Source: Qipengyuania aurantiaca
Lineage (GTDB): Bacteria; Pseudomonadota; Alphaproteobacteria; Sphingomonadales; Sphingomonadaceae
DNA length: 64,000 nucleotides
Direction of reading: 5' to 3'
Assembly (NCBI RefSeq): GCF_019711375.1
Contig: NZ_CP081295.1
Coordinates: forward strand, 2,331,001 to 2,395,000
Of this stretch, positions 28,072 to 35,496 are shown piece by piece (position 1 is the first letter of the stretch; each line of letters opens with the position of its first letter). The notes below the pieces were generated by a model. The model had not been told where the DNA came from. It saw nothing but the letters and a program-made list of their open reading frames with translations, and did not search any database. A program made the translations under genes and the position numbers.

Positions 28072-28732
28072 CGTGCCTGCCCCCGGTGATCATGTCGCGT
28101 ATCTGTCCGATGGGACCGGCCAGCAGGACCAGCAGCACATGGACGATGAAGAAGCCGAACAGCGCGAAGGCAAAGATGAAGTGCAGGCTGCGCGCCGATT
28201 GCCGCCCACCAAGAAGGTCCACGAGCCAGCCGAAAGTCGGCTCCATCCCCGGACTGATCGCGATGCCGGTGAAGATCATCATCGGCAGGAAAACGCCGAG
28301 AACAAGGCCGTAGGCAAGCTTCTGCAAGAAGTTGAACTTCCCACCCTCGTGGTCGAAATTGAGCTTCAAGTGCTGGACAATGTCGTGCCAGATCGCGCGC
28401 GGTTTCCATTCGGCGCGGGTGGTGACAAGATCGCGCTTAAAATGGCGGTTCACCAGCATGGTTACCCACATGAACAGCAGAAGGAGCGCGAAGGGCCACG
28501 CCATCAGTATGTGCCAGTCGCGCGCGACAGCGAGGCTGTAATAGCCCGGTATCGTCATCCAGTCGGGAAAACGGGGCACGGCGAGCCAGGCCTGCTCGGG
28601 CGCGAAGCCCCAGTCGCCCCAGTAAAGGCGGCGGTGGGCGTTGGAGATCGTCAGGCCCGACATAAACAGCACCACCACGCAGACGAGGTTCAGCCAGTGC
28701 CAGATCCTCGTGCTGAGCGCGTGCCGCTTCAT
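28061..28732 (-). CDS. Cytochrome b561-type membrane subunit
   Basis: A 223-residue protein with four membrane helices and histidines suited to bind b haems: RIWHWLN, RDWHILMAW, SLHFIFAF and FFIVHVLLV. It resembles the cytochrome b561/Ni-hydrogenase b subunit type that hands electrons between quinone and a periplasmic molybdoenzyme. It is coupled on both sides: its ATG overlaps the SDR stop (ATGA) and its end overlaps the molybdoenzyme start by 11 bases. This ties it to the molybdopterin oxidoreductase as its membrane partner. Confidence 0.88.
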   Translation of the reverse strand: MKRHALSTRIWHWLNLVCVVVLFMSGLTISNAHRRLYWGDWGFAPEQAWLAVPRFPDWMTIPGYYSLAVARDWHILMAWPFALLLLFMWVTMLVNRHFKRDLVTTRAEWKPRAIWHDIVQHLKLNFDHEGGKFNFLQKLAYGLVLGVFLPMMIFTGIAISPGMEPTFGWLVDLLGGRQSARSLHFIFAFALFGFFIVHVLLVLLAGPIGQIRDMITGGRHGEA

Positions 28733-29496
28733 GCCGCGTGCTCCCGCGCAAGGTAGATCACGTCCCGCTCCTGCTGCAACAGGTGCTGGCCGCTGTCGAC
28801 ATAGACCGTCTGCCCGCTGGCGAGCGCTCCGTTGGCGAGGAACAGCGCCGCCTCGGCCACTTCTTCCGCCGAGGTCCGGCGGGTGAGCAGGTTCATGCGG
28901 TGGGAGATTTCGGCCTCCTCCTCGCTCTGGTCATGGCTGGCGAGGATGGCGCCGGGCGCAAGCCCGTAGACCCGATCCTCGGCGCGGCTGGCGCCCATCG
29001 ACAGCATGGCAATGGTCGCGTCCAGCGCGTGCTTGCTCATGGTGTAGCTGAAGAAGTCGGGATTGGGGTTGGCAAGCTTCTGGTCGGTCACCTGGATCAC
29101 GCGGCGTCCGCCCTCGGCCTTGGCGTGGCCGAGATAGGCTTGCGCGAGGAGGGCAGGGGCGCGGGCGTTCACTTGCATCGCCCGCTGGTTCGTCTGCGGA
29201 TCGAGTTCGGTTACAGCGTCGGGCTGGAAAACGGAGGCGCAGTTCACGAGACAACGCCAGTCGGTGAGATCGCGTGCCAGTCTGGCCGCAAGCGTGCGGA
29301 CCGCGTCGAGATCGCACAGATCCGCCTGGCAGGTCTTGGCGCTCGGCAATTCGGCGGCCAGCGCGTCTGCCGCTTCGCCGGACGAGTTGTAGTGGATGAC
29401 GACGTGCCAGCCAGCGTGGCCGAATGCCCGGCTGATCGCTGCGCCGAGGCGCTTGGCGCCGCCTGTTACCAGAACCGAGGGTCTCGTCTCGCTCAT
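28729..29496 (-). CDS. Short-chain dehydrogenase/reductase, pteridine-reductase-like
   Basis: A 255-residue Rossmann enzyme. The cofactor loop reads VTGGAKRLGAAISRAFG and the catalytic YxxxK is YTMSKHAL; NCASVFQ replaces the usual NNAG-like motif. The TGGAKRxG form and DQKLANPNPDFFSYTMSK are characteristic of FolM/pteridine reductase relatives. Both ATG 29496 and ATG 29508 are possible starts; neither has a strong ribosome site. It leads an operon with the cytochrome b and molybdopterin enzyme genes, which could hint at a pterin-related role, but this is inference. Confidence 0.85.
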   Translation of the reverse strand: MSETRPSVLVTGGAKRLGAAISRAFGHAGWHVVIHYNSSGEAADALAAELPSAKTCQADLCDLDAVRTLAARLARDLTDWRCLVNCASVFQPDAVTELDPQTNQRAMQVNARAPALLAQAYLGHAKAEGGRRVIQVTDQKLANPNPDFFSYTMSKHALDATIAMLSMGASRAEDRVYGLAPGAILASHDQSEEEAEISHRMNLLTRRTSAEEVAEAALFLANGALASGQTVYVDSGQHLLQQERDVIYLAREHAA

Positions 29497-29534
29497 CGCG
29501 ATGGGCATAGGGGCTTGGAAGCGAATAGGAAAGC

Positions 29535-29563
29535 GGCGCCGCCACCTTGGGAGTGACGACGCC
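29535..29563 (-). terminator. Rho-independent terminator of the glycine-zipper gene
   Basis: On the minus strand GGCGTCGTCAC and GTGGCGGCGCC form an eleven-pair stem with wobbles around a seven-base loop, followed by GCTTTCCTATT. It lies 38 bases after the gene's stop codon. Confidence 0.6.
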
Positions 29564-29600
29564 GTGAAGTAACGACCCTTATTTTCTCTTCTGGCTTATC

Positions 29601-29999
29601 TTACCGGCAGCTGAGGCTTCCGCGGTCGATCTCGCGACCGATGACAGCGCCCACGGCGCCGCCGAGCACTGCGCCCAGCACCTTGTCGCCGCGACCGGCC
29701 AGCTCGTGGCCTGCCAGAGCGCCGACGCCGGCGCCGATCACAAGACCGGTCGTGCCGTTGTCGCGCTTGCAGTAGTAACGGCCATCGCGGCCGCGCCACA
29801 TGTAGCTGTCACGGGTGATGCGACGCGGGGAGACATAGTAGCCGCGGTCGTCATACATACGCTGGCGATGGGCGCGATCCTTGGCGCGCTTGCCGTGCGC
29901 CGGTGCCCATGCGGGCGGATCGGCGGCGACGGGTGCTGCGGTGCCGAGGCCGGTGAGGGCCATGGTCGAGGCGGCGAATGCGAGAGCGAATTTTTTCAT
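29601..29999 (-). CDS. Glycine-zipper outer-membrane-type protein (17 kDa antigen-like)
   Basis: A 132-residue exported protein with signal peptide MKKFALAFAASTMALTGLG and cleavage near PVAA-D. The middle is basic and tyrosine-rich (RMYDDRGYYV, YMWRGRDGRYYCKRD). The C-terminus holds a glycine-zipper pair, GLVIGAGVGALAGHELAG and VLGAVLGGAVGAVIGREID, as in the rickettsial 17 kDa antigen/glycine zipper 2TM family, envelope proteins of unclear function. ATG 29999 follows GGGAC. A terminator follows it. Confidence 0.85.
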   Translation of the reverse strand: MKKFALAFAASTMALTGLGTAAPVAADPPAWAPAHGKRAKDRAHRQRMYDDRGYYVSPRRITRDSYMWRGRDGRYYCKRDNGTTGLVIGAGVGALAGHELAGRGDKVLGAVLGGAVGAVIGREIDRGSLSCR

Positions 30000-30137
30000 T
30001 GTACGTCCCTTGTGATCCTTGGGGAAACTTCTGAGCCTCCATTTAGCGCAGCAGAAAGACAACCGCGGCTGAACGAACGCGCTTAACTCCAAATTAGGGA
30101 TGAACTGTGCCGGGAAGGCGGACGAGCCGTGGCGGTT

Positions 30138-30782
30138 TTACCGCAATTTCGCTTCGAGCTTGCTGCGCCATTGCGGACCAAGGGCGGGAATGGCGAGGAG
30201 ATCGCGAATCTCCCCCTCGCTCGCAGGCACGGCGGGATCGAAGAGCAGGGCGAAGGCCGCATCGACACTCCAGCGATCCTGTGTGCGCTCGACAAGCGCG
30301 AGGTCGTCGTCCGCGCGTGCCTCGCCTTCCTCGAGCACGCGGAAGTACCAGCCGCAGCGGTGGTTGGCGATGATGCGCTTCACCATGTCCTTGCGCTGGA
30401 AATGCCGTTCCAGCGTGGAGCAGGGTTGCCGCCCCATGCTGAGTTCCAGCAGCGCGCTGCCGAGGCGGAAACGGTCGCCGATGAATACGTCCTTCTCGGT
30501 CAGGCCCATCGCATGGAGGTTCTCGCCAAAGGCACCGGGCGCGGCGAGACGGTCCACTTCCGGGATCTCCTCGCGCCAGTAGGGGTAGTGGTCGGCGGCG
30601 TAGAGATGGACCGCCATATGCGCGCCCCCATGGTGCTTGCGATCGACCTGCGTATCGCCTTCGAGGCCGGGCGTACCGATCCTCACCGGGCCTTCGCGCA
30701 CCTGCTTGTCGATCGAGCTGATCTTGCCGTCGGGCAGGGGGGCGGGCTGGCCGGTGCACAGGGCGAGGAGTTTGGCCTTCAC
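30138..30782 (-). CDS. MOSC domain protein, YiiM-like
   Basis: A 214-residue protein starting at GTG 30782, with AGGGGG 7 bases upstream. KISSIDKQVREGPVRIGTPGLEGDTQ and HHGGAHMAVHLYAADHYPYW are the entry motifs of YiiM-type MOSC proteins, and MGRQPCSTLERHF carries the conserved cysteine proposed to bind sulfur or the molybdenum cofactor. YiiM detoxifies N-hydroxylated base analogues in a Moco-dependent way. The longer open frame before the GTG runs into a dispersed repeat and is not thought to be translated. A link to the molybdoenzyme operon 1.3 kb away is plausible. Confidence 0.87.
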   Translation of the reverse strand: MKAKLLALCTGQPAPLPDGKISSIDKQVREGPVRIGTPGLEGDTQVDRKHHGGAHMAVHLYAADHYPYWREEIPEVDRLAAPGAFGENLHAMGLTEKDVFIGDRFRLGSALLELSMGRQPCSTLERHFQRKDMVKRIIANHRCGWYFRVLEEGEARADDDLALVERTQDRWSVDAAFALLFDPAVPASEGEIRDLLAIPALGPQWRSKLEAKLR

Positions 30783-30791
30783 GCGTGATCC

Positions 30792-30840
30792 CCCTTTCCA
30801 ACAGGATGGAGCGGATGGAGCACGGTCCTGGAGCAAAAAC
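30792..30840 (-). repeat. Dispersed repeat, copy 3 (upstream of the MOSC gene)
   Basis: On the minus strand the core GGACCGTGCTCCATC and CGCTCCATCCTGT is followed by TGGAAAGG, as in copy 1. It ends about nine bases before the MOSC start codon and therefore forms its untranslated leader, just upstream of the ribosome site. Confidence 0.65.
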
Positions 30841-30947
30841 GCCTGAAGGGTGCAAACCCGCTGACAGCGGCGCTTTTGGAAGGGTGAGCGAGGATCATGA
30901 CCACCTTCCAGCACAGGACGCGAAAGTAGGAAAGGCTCCGCGCCAAC

Positions 30948-31547
30948 TCAGCCGGTCGGTCGCTGCACGGTGAGGGCGTACCAGTCGCGCTGCACCCCAT
31001 CGGCACCTTCGCCGCGATAGCGCTCGGTGGCCTCGATCCGGAAACCCGCCTCGCGATAGAGGCGCTCCAGCCAGCCCTCGTCGGGCATGTTGGCCAGCCG
31101 GCCCAGCGGATCGCGTCCCTCGGCGGTGCCGAGCTTGTAATTGGCGAAATGCCAGCCACCGGGTTTCAGCGCGCGCAGGATGGCGGCGAGGACACCGGGC
31201 AAATCCGCCCGCGCGACATGGAGGAGGCATGCGTGCGCCCAGACCGCGTCGTACGCCTTTTCTTCATCAAGCTCGTCAAACCGCATTACCCGCGCGCCCA
31301 CATCGAACCGTTCGTTCGCCTTGCGGACCATCGCAGGAGTTCCGTCGGTGGCGTCGAGGTCGAAACCACGTTCAATGATCCGCGCGGAATCCCTTCCGCC
31401 GCCGCACCCGAGCTCGAGCAGGCGGCTCCCCGGTTCCAGCCGGTCGAGGAAACGGTCGAGATGGCGGCTCGGGGCCTGCCCGAAGCTCAGCGTGTAGCGC
31501 GGCGCGTTCGCCTCGTAATAAGCGATGGTGGCGGGATCGGCAGTCAT
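30948..31547 (-). CDS. Class I SAM-dependent methyltransferase
   Basis: A 199-residue protein beginning MTADPATIAYYEANAPRY. SAM-binding motif I is LLELGCGGGRDSARI near residue 44, acidic motif II lies in LDATDGTPAM and motif III around AVWAHACLLHV. The YDAVWAHACLLHVAR form is typical of small TehB-like methyltransferases. The substrate is unknown. It lies 25 bases after the lipoprotein gene at 31573 on the same strand and may be co-transcribed with it. Confidence 0.86.
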   Translation of the reverse strand: MTADPATIAYYEANAPRYTLSFGQAPSRHLDRFLDRLEPGSRLLELGCGGGRDSARIIERGFDLDATDGTPAMVRKANERFDVGARVMRFDELDEEKAYDAVWAHACLLHVARADLPGVLAAILRALKPGGWHFANYKLGTAEGRDPLGRLANMPDEGWLERLYREAGFRIEATERYRGEGADGVQRDWYALTVQRPTG

Positions 31548-31572
31548 GTCGCGGTAGTAACGCAACCGGCCA

Positions 31573-32196
31573 TCAAACGAGAACAGGGCAAGTTCCGCGC
31601 TCGAAGCGGATGATGGGAAGAAGGTCGGCGGGCGTGACAGCCCGGATTGCGGCCTCGTCAGCACTGTCTTCCATCGCGACGACGAACCAGTCGCTCTGGT
31701 GCTCGTAAAGCATCATGCAGATGCCGAGATCATCGCCATACGCCTCCACCAGCCGGGCAATCGCCGCGTCGGTTCCGGCGCGGTCGAATGCCGTGTGGCG
31801 AAACCGGATTTGCGGACGAAGTTTCGGCGCCGCCATCGCGAGATAGGCGCTGCGGTCTACCGGCTCGCTCGACCCGACGTTTATCCAGTTTCGACCGAAA
31901 TCCCTTTCCACCCAGACCTCGTTGAAGCCTGGCAGCTTGGCTTGGCGAGAACGCGTGGCAAAGGTCTGGACGAGGTTCGAGAACAGGCCTTCCTCATCGA
32001 GCGGGTAGTTCGCCTCGGCTGCGCGCTGCCGGATGATTTCCTCTTCGTCCTCCGGTGCGGGCAATGGTTCAGCCTCGCGACTGTAGAGATCGAAGGCCTG
32101 AAATGGGGGAGGCGGAGGTGGTGGAGGTGGTGGAGGTGTGGTCGCACATCCGGCCGTGGCGAGTAAAAGCAAAAGCGCTGGAAAAATGCGTCGCAT
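31573..32196 (-). CDS. Hypothetical lipoprotein with a polyproline tract
   Basis: A 207-residue protein with a signal peptide and lipobox (LLLATAGC), followed by ATT and a run of eleven prolines encoded by an imperfect GGT/GGA repeat on the plus strand. The mature domain (about 45 to 205) is acidic and includes FNEVWVERDFGRNWINVGSSEP and ICMMLYEHQSDWFVVAMED. I do not recognise the fold. The polyproline linker probably spaces the domain from the membrane. The repeat could vary in length by slippage. Confidence 0.75.
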   Translation of the reverse strand: MRRIFPALLLLLATAGCATTPPPPPPPPPPPFQAFDLYSREAEPLPAPEDEEEIIRQRAAEANYPLDEEGLFSNLVQTFATRSRQAKLPGFNEVWVERDFGRNWINVGSSEPVDRSAYLAMAAPKLRPQIRFRHTAFDRAGTDAAIARLVEAYGDDLGICMMLYEHQSDWFVVAMEDSADEAAIRAVTPADLLPIIRFERGTCPVLV

Positions 32197-32246
32197 TCCA
32201 ACGCAACGCTGATTCCGAAATCCGGTTTCCCGTCAGCAGCTTGGTG

Positions 32247-33494
32247 TCAGGAAGCTGCTTGCTCGGCTTCAGCTGCCTCGCGGTCGCGCTGGGCGCGGCT
32301 CTTCTTTTCCGCCGCAGTCTTCAACTGGCCGCAGGCCGCATCGATATCGCGGCCGCGCGGCGTGCGCACGGGCGCGGAGATGCCGCCTTCGAATACGATG
32401 TCGGAGAAGCGCTTCACCCGCTCGGGCGTGGAAGTGTCGTACGCCGCGCCGGGCCAGGGGTTGAATGGGATCAGGTTCACCTTGGCGGGCAGCTTGTAGT
32501 GCTTGAGCAGGCGGACCAGCTCATGTGCGTGCTCGTCACTGTCGTTCTTGTCTTTGAGCATCACATATTCGAAGGTGATGCGGCGGGCGTTGCTGGCGCC
32601 GGGATAAGCGGCGCAGGCTTCGAGCAGTTCCTCGATGCCGTATTTCTTGTTGAGCGGCACGATCTCGTCGCGGATTTCCTTGGTCACCGCGTGGAGCGAG
32701 ACGGCAAGGTTCACGCCGATTTCCTCGCCGCAACGCTCCATCGCCGGAACGACGCCGCTGGTCGACAGGGTAATGCGGCGCTTGGAGAGGGCGAGGCCGT
32801 CGCCGTCCATCACGAGCTTCAATGCGCCCTTCACATTGTCGAAATTGTAGAGCGGTTCGCCCATGCCCATCATCACGATGTTGGTGAGGAGGCGGCCGTC
32901 GCTTGTGTAGTGGCCTTCGTCCTCAGCGTCGTCGAGACCCGCCATAGAGCCTTTGGGCCATTCGCCCAGCGCGTCGCGCGCCAGCATGACCTGACCCACG
33001 ATCTCGCCCGGCGTCAAATTGCGCACCAGCTTCATCGTGCCGGTGTGGCAGAAGCGGCAGTTCAATGTGCAGCCGACTTGGCTCGATACGCAAAGGGTTC
33101 CGCGGTCGGCATCGGGGATAAAGACCATCTCGAATTCGTGTCCGTCGGCGGTCTTCAGGAGCCACTTCCGGGTGCCGTCGGTCGAATGCTGCGCTTCGAC
33201 CACTTCGGGGCGGCCGATCACGAAGCGTTCGGCGAGCCAAGGGCGCATGGTCTTGGCGATATCGGTCATCGCCTCGAAATCGGTGACGCCGCGATGGTAG
33301 AGCCAGTGGAACACCTGCTTGGCGCGCAGCTTGGCCTGCTTGGGTTCCAGCCCGGCCGTTTCAAACAGCTCGCGGATGCGGTCCTTGGGGAGGCCGATCA
33401 GGTCAACGCGGCCGTCTTCGCGCGGCGTGATATCACGCGCAACGGGAACCGGGTCGATCTGCCCGGGAATGCTCATCAAGGTCGTGTCTGCCAT
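32247..33494 (-). CDS. rlmN: Dual-specificity rRNA/tRNA adenine-C2 methyltransferase RlmN
   Basis: A 415-residue radical-SAM enzyme that methylates C2 of A2503 in 23S rRNA and A37 of some tRNAs. The iron-sulfur cluster motif is Cys142-x3-Cys146-x2-Cys149 in [46 protein letters not shown] and LIPFNPWPG are further RlmN signatures. ATG 33494 is chosen because upstream frame is not conserved. The C-terminal tail is a charged Arg/Glu/Ala-rich extension. Confidence 0.96.
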   Translation of the reverse strand: MADTTLMSIPGQIDPVPVARDITPREDGRVDLIGLPKDRIRELFETAGLEPKQAKLRAKQVFHWLYHRGVTDFEAMTDIAKTMRPWLAERFVIGRPEVVEAQHSTDGTRKWLLKTADGHEFEMVFIPDADRGTLCVSSQVGCTLNCRFCHTGTMKLVRNLTPGEIVGQVMLARDALGEWPKGSMAGLDDAEDEGHYTSDGRLLTNIVMMGMGEPLYNFDNVKGALKLVMDGDGLALSKRRITLSTSGVVPAMERCGEEIGVNLAVSLHAVTKEIRDEIVPLNKKYGIEELLEACAAYPGASNARRITFEYVMLKDKNDSDEHAHELVRLLKHYKLPAKVNLIPFNPWPGAAYDTSTPERVKRFSDIVFEGGISAPVRTPRGRDIDAACGQLKTAAEKKSRAQRDREAAEAEQAAS

Positions 33495-33667
33495 GGGAGA
33501 CGCGCATATAGTAGCCATCAAGCTGGATGGAAAGCCCCGCGAGGGCGCGTAACAATCATTCGCCCCGATTTGCGTTCCTTGCGTCATCGCATTTGCACCG
33601 GCAGTTCGTCGAATTTTTGTGCGGCGCACCATTCGTCGCCAGAAAACGTCTTTTCGTCGACAAAAAT

Positions 33668-33683
33668 GTGACCAAAAAGTCAC
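33668..33683. promoter_or_regulatory. Inverted repeat upstream of the outer-membrane protein gene
   Basis: GTGAC-CAAAAA-GTCAC is a perfect five-base inverted repeat about 106 bases before the barrel gene start, in the 295-base AT-leaning gap between rlmN and that gene. It could be an operator; the short arms and following GGGTTTTTG also fit a small terminator-like hairpin. Confidence 0.3.
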
Positions 33684-33789
33684 GGGTTTTTGTTGTGCAG
33701 TGTTAATGAAACTACATCGGCTTCATCGCCGTTTTGAAGGTCCACGCGGTCGGAAAATCGACGGCGGACAATAAAAACGGAGTTTAGTA

Positions 33790-34452
33790 ATGAAGACCAC
33801 CGCAGCCCTTCTCGTCGCAGGTTCGATCCTTGCCACGGCCACGCCCGCAATGGCGCAGGACAGCGATAATTTCGACGGCTTCCGCATCGAAGCTCTCGCT
33901 GGCTATGACGTCAGCAAGGCCGGCAGCACTTCGGACAACGACACCAACGCCAACGACGATCAGTCGATCGACGGTCTCGCCTATGGCGTCGGTGCGGGTT
34001 ACGATTTCGATGCCGGCGGCGTCGTTCTCGGTCTCGAAGCCGAATATGTCGGCTCGACCGCAGAAACCGAATACGACATGGGCGACTTCGAAGACATCGG
34101 TGTCGGCAATGTCGAAACCGGCCGCGATCTTTATCTCGGCGCGCGTGTCGGTGTGAAGGCCAATGACGACCTGCTCGTCTATGCCAAGGGCGGCTACACC
34201 AACGCCACCTACAACTTCCGCAACAACGACGGCACGACCGAGTATGAAGTCGATCTCGACACCGACGGTTTCCGTGTCGGCGCGGGCCTCGAATACGCGC
34301 TGAGCGGCAACACCTTCGCCAAGGTCGAATATCGCTATTCGAACTACAGCGATGCCGAACTCGACTTCGAAGGCGACGCGCCCGACGTGGCCGTTCCGGA
34401 CATCGACCTTGACCGTCACCAGGTCATGGCCGGCTTCGGCATGCGCTTCTAA
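33790..34452 (+). CDS. Outer-membrane beta-barrel protein (opacity/Omp25-like porin family)
   Basis: A 220-residue protein with signal peptide MKTTAALLVAGSILATATPAMAQ and eight predicted strands in the mature part. Strands alternate hydrophobic and aromatic residues (FRIEALAGYDV, YGVGAGYDFDAGGVVLGLEAEY, LYLGARVGVKA, LVYAKGGYTNATYNF, FAKVEYRYSNYSD) and the chain ends MAGFGMRF, with a terminal Phe suited to the Bam machine. Such barrels are abundant structural outer-membrane proteins. GGAG lies about 9 bases before the ATG; a strong terminator follows. Confidence 0.9.
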   Translation: MKTTAALLVAGSILATATPAMAQDSDNFDGFRIEALAGYDVSKAGSTSDNDTNANDDQSIDGLAYGVGAGYDFDAGGVVLGLEAEYVGSTAETEYDMGDFEDIGVGNVETGRDLYLGARVGVKANDDLLVYAKGGYTNATYNFRNNDGTTEYEVDLDTDGFRVGAGLEYALSGNTFAKVEYRYSNYSDAELDFEGDAPDVAVPDIDLDRHQVMAGFGMRF

Positions 34453-34474
34453 GCGCAGACGTCGCCAAAAAATC

Positions 34475-34509
34475 GGGCCGGGAGCGTGAAGGCGCTTCCG
34501 GCCCTTTTT
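34475..34509 (+). terminator. Rho-independent terminator of the barrel gene
   Basis: GGGCCGGGAGCG and CGCTTCCGGCCC pair over twelve bases with wobbles and a short loop, followed directly by TTTTTG. A run of A before the stem gives it bidirectional character for the convergent minus-strand genes. Confidence 0.85.
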
Positions 34510-34512
34510 GTA

Positions 34513-35001
34513 TCAGCGGCGCGCGCAGGCGAGGGTGGCGGCGTCGATCGCGCTGGCGGCGCCGGCAAGGGCGTAGGTGTTGGAAAAGCGCCGTCCGCGG
34601 CTGTCGGTGGCGAAGATCGTCATGCTGTCGGCGGACCGGATGGCGGCGAGGATCGCGGTGTCGGTCGCCGGATCGCGCGCCCAGGCGTCGGCCTTGCCGC
34701 CCACCATGGGGTAGTTCCTTCGCGCGATGCGCAAGGTTACACGCGCGCCTTCGCGAAGTTCGCGGGACATGCGGAAGTGGACCTGACCGCGGATGCGGCG
34801 GGCGGGCCAGGAGGCAACGGTCATGTAAGGCTGGAAGTCGCGCTGGAGGCGGCTCGGCGCGGCTTCGGCAATGGCGTAGCAGCGCGGGACCGAGGGATCG
34901 CGGAAGGCGCCCCAGTCGGAGAACACGCCGAGGCTGTCTTTCGCGGCGAGCGGCGCGGCGAGGGCCGTGAGCGCGAACAGGGGGAGGGCGAGGCTACGCA
35001 T
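34513..35001 (-). CDS. Periplasmic protein, possibly invasion-associated locus B-like
   Basis: A 162-residue exported protein with signal peptide MRSLALPLFALTALAAPLAA. The mature part contains LGVFSDWGAFRD, VPRCYAIAEA, HFRMSRELREGARVTLRIAR and SMTIFATDSRGRRFSNTYA with a final ACARR, a pattern reminiscent of IalB-family proteins. Two cysteines may form a disulfide. The function is unknown. Its start overlaps the end of greB by 8 bases, so both probably share a transcript. Confidence 0.75.
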   Translation of the reverse strand: MRSLALPLFALTALAAPLAAKDSLGVFSDWGAFRDPSVPRCYAIAEAAPSRLQRDFQPYMTVASWPARRIRGQVHFRMSRELREGARVTLRIARRNYPMVGGKADAWARDPATDTAILAAIRSADSMTIFATDSRGRRFSNTYALAGAASAIDAATLACARR

Positions 35002-35473
35002 AGTCGATGCTCACGATTTCCCACTCGCGATCTCCGCCCGGAAGGCGCACGGTGCGCACATCGCCCACGCTTGCACCCTTGAGCGCACGGGCCAGCGGGC
35101 TCGACCAGCCGATCCGTCCCGCGCTGGCGTCCTGTTCGTCGTCGCCGACCAGCGTGACGGTCTTCTCTTTGTCGTCTTCGTCCGCCAGCGTGACCGTGGC
35201 GCCGAAGAAGGCGCGTGTCTTGTCGGGCTGGTCGGCAGGCACGATGACGCGCGCGGACTTCATCCGCCGGGCAAGGTGGCCGAGTTCCCGGTCGATCTCG
35301 CGCATGCGCTTGCGGCCATAGAGATAGTCGCCATTCTCGCTGCGGTCGCCGTTTCCGGCGGCCCAGCTCACGATCTCGACGATTTCCGGCCGCTCCTTGC
35401 CGAGCAAATGGTCATAGCGCGCCTTCATGGCGGCATAGCCTGCCGGCGTGATGGGATTGGTCTTGCCCTCCAT
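34994..35473 (-). CDS. greB: Transcription elongation factor GreB
   Basis: A 159-residue GreA/GreB protein. The N-terminal coiled-coil finger begins NPITPAGYAAMKARYDHLL and carries GNGDRSENGDYLYGRKR, whose acidic tip residues stimulate transcript cleavage by stalled RNA polymerase. The C-terminal FKBP-like part ends with GWSSPLARALKGASVGD, the GreB version of the family tail. ATG 35473 gives the conserved start; the open frame upstream has no homology character. Confidence 0.93.
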   Translation of the reverse strand: MEGKTNPITPAGYAAMKARYDHLLGKERPEIVEIVSWAAGNGDRSENGDYLYGRKRMREIDRELGHLARRMKSARVIVPADQPDKTRAFFGATVTLADEDDKEKTVTLVGDDEQDASAGRIGWSSPLARALKGASVGDVRTVRLPGGDREWEIVSIDYA

Positions 35474-35496
35474 GGTGCGGAGAGCCCTAGCCGATC

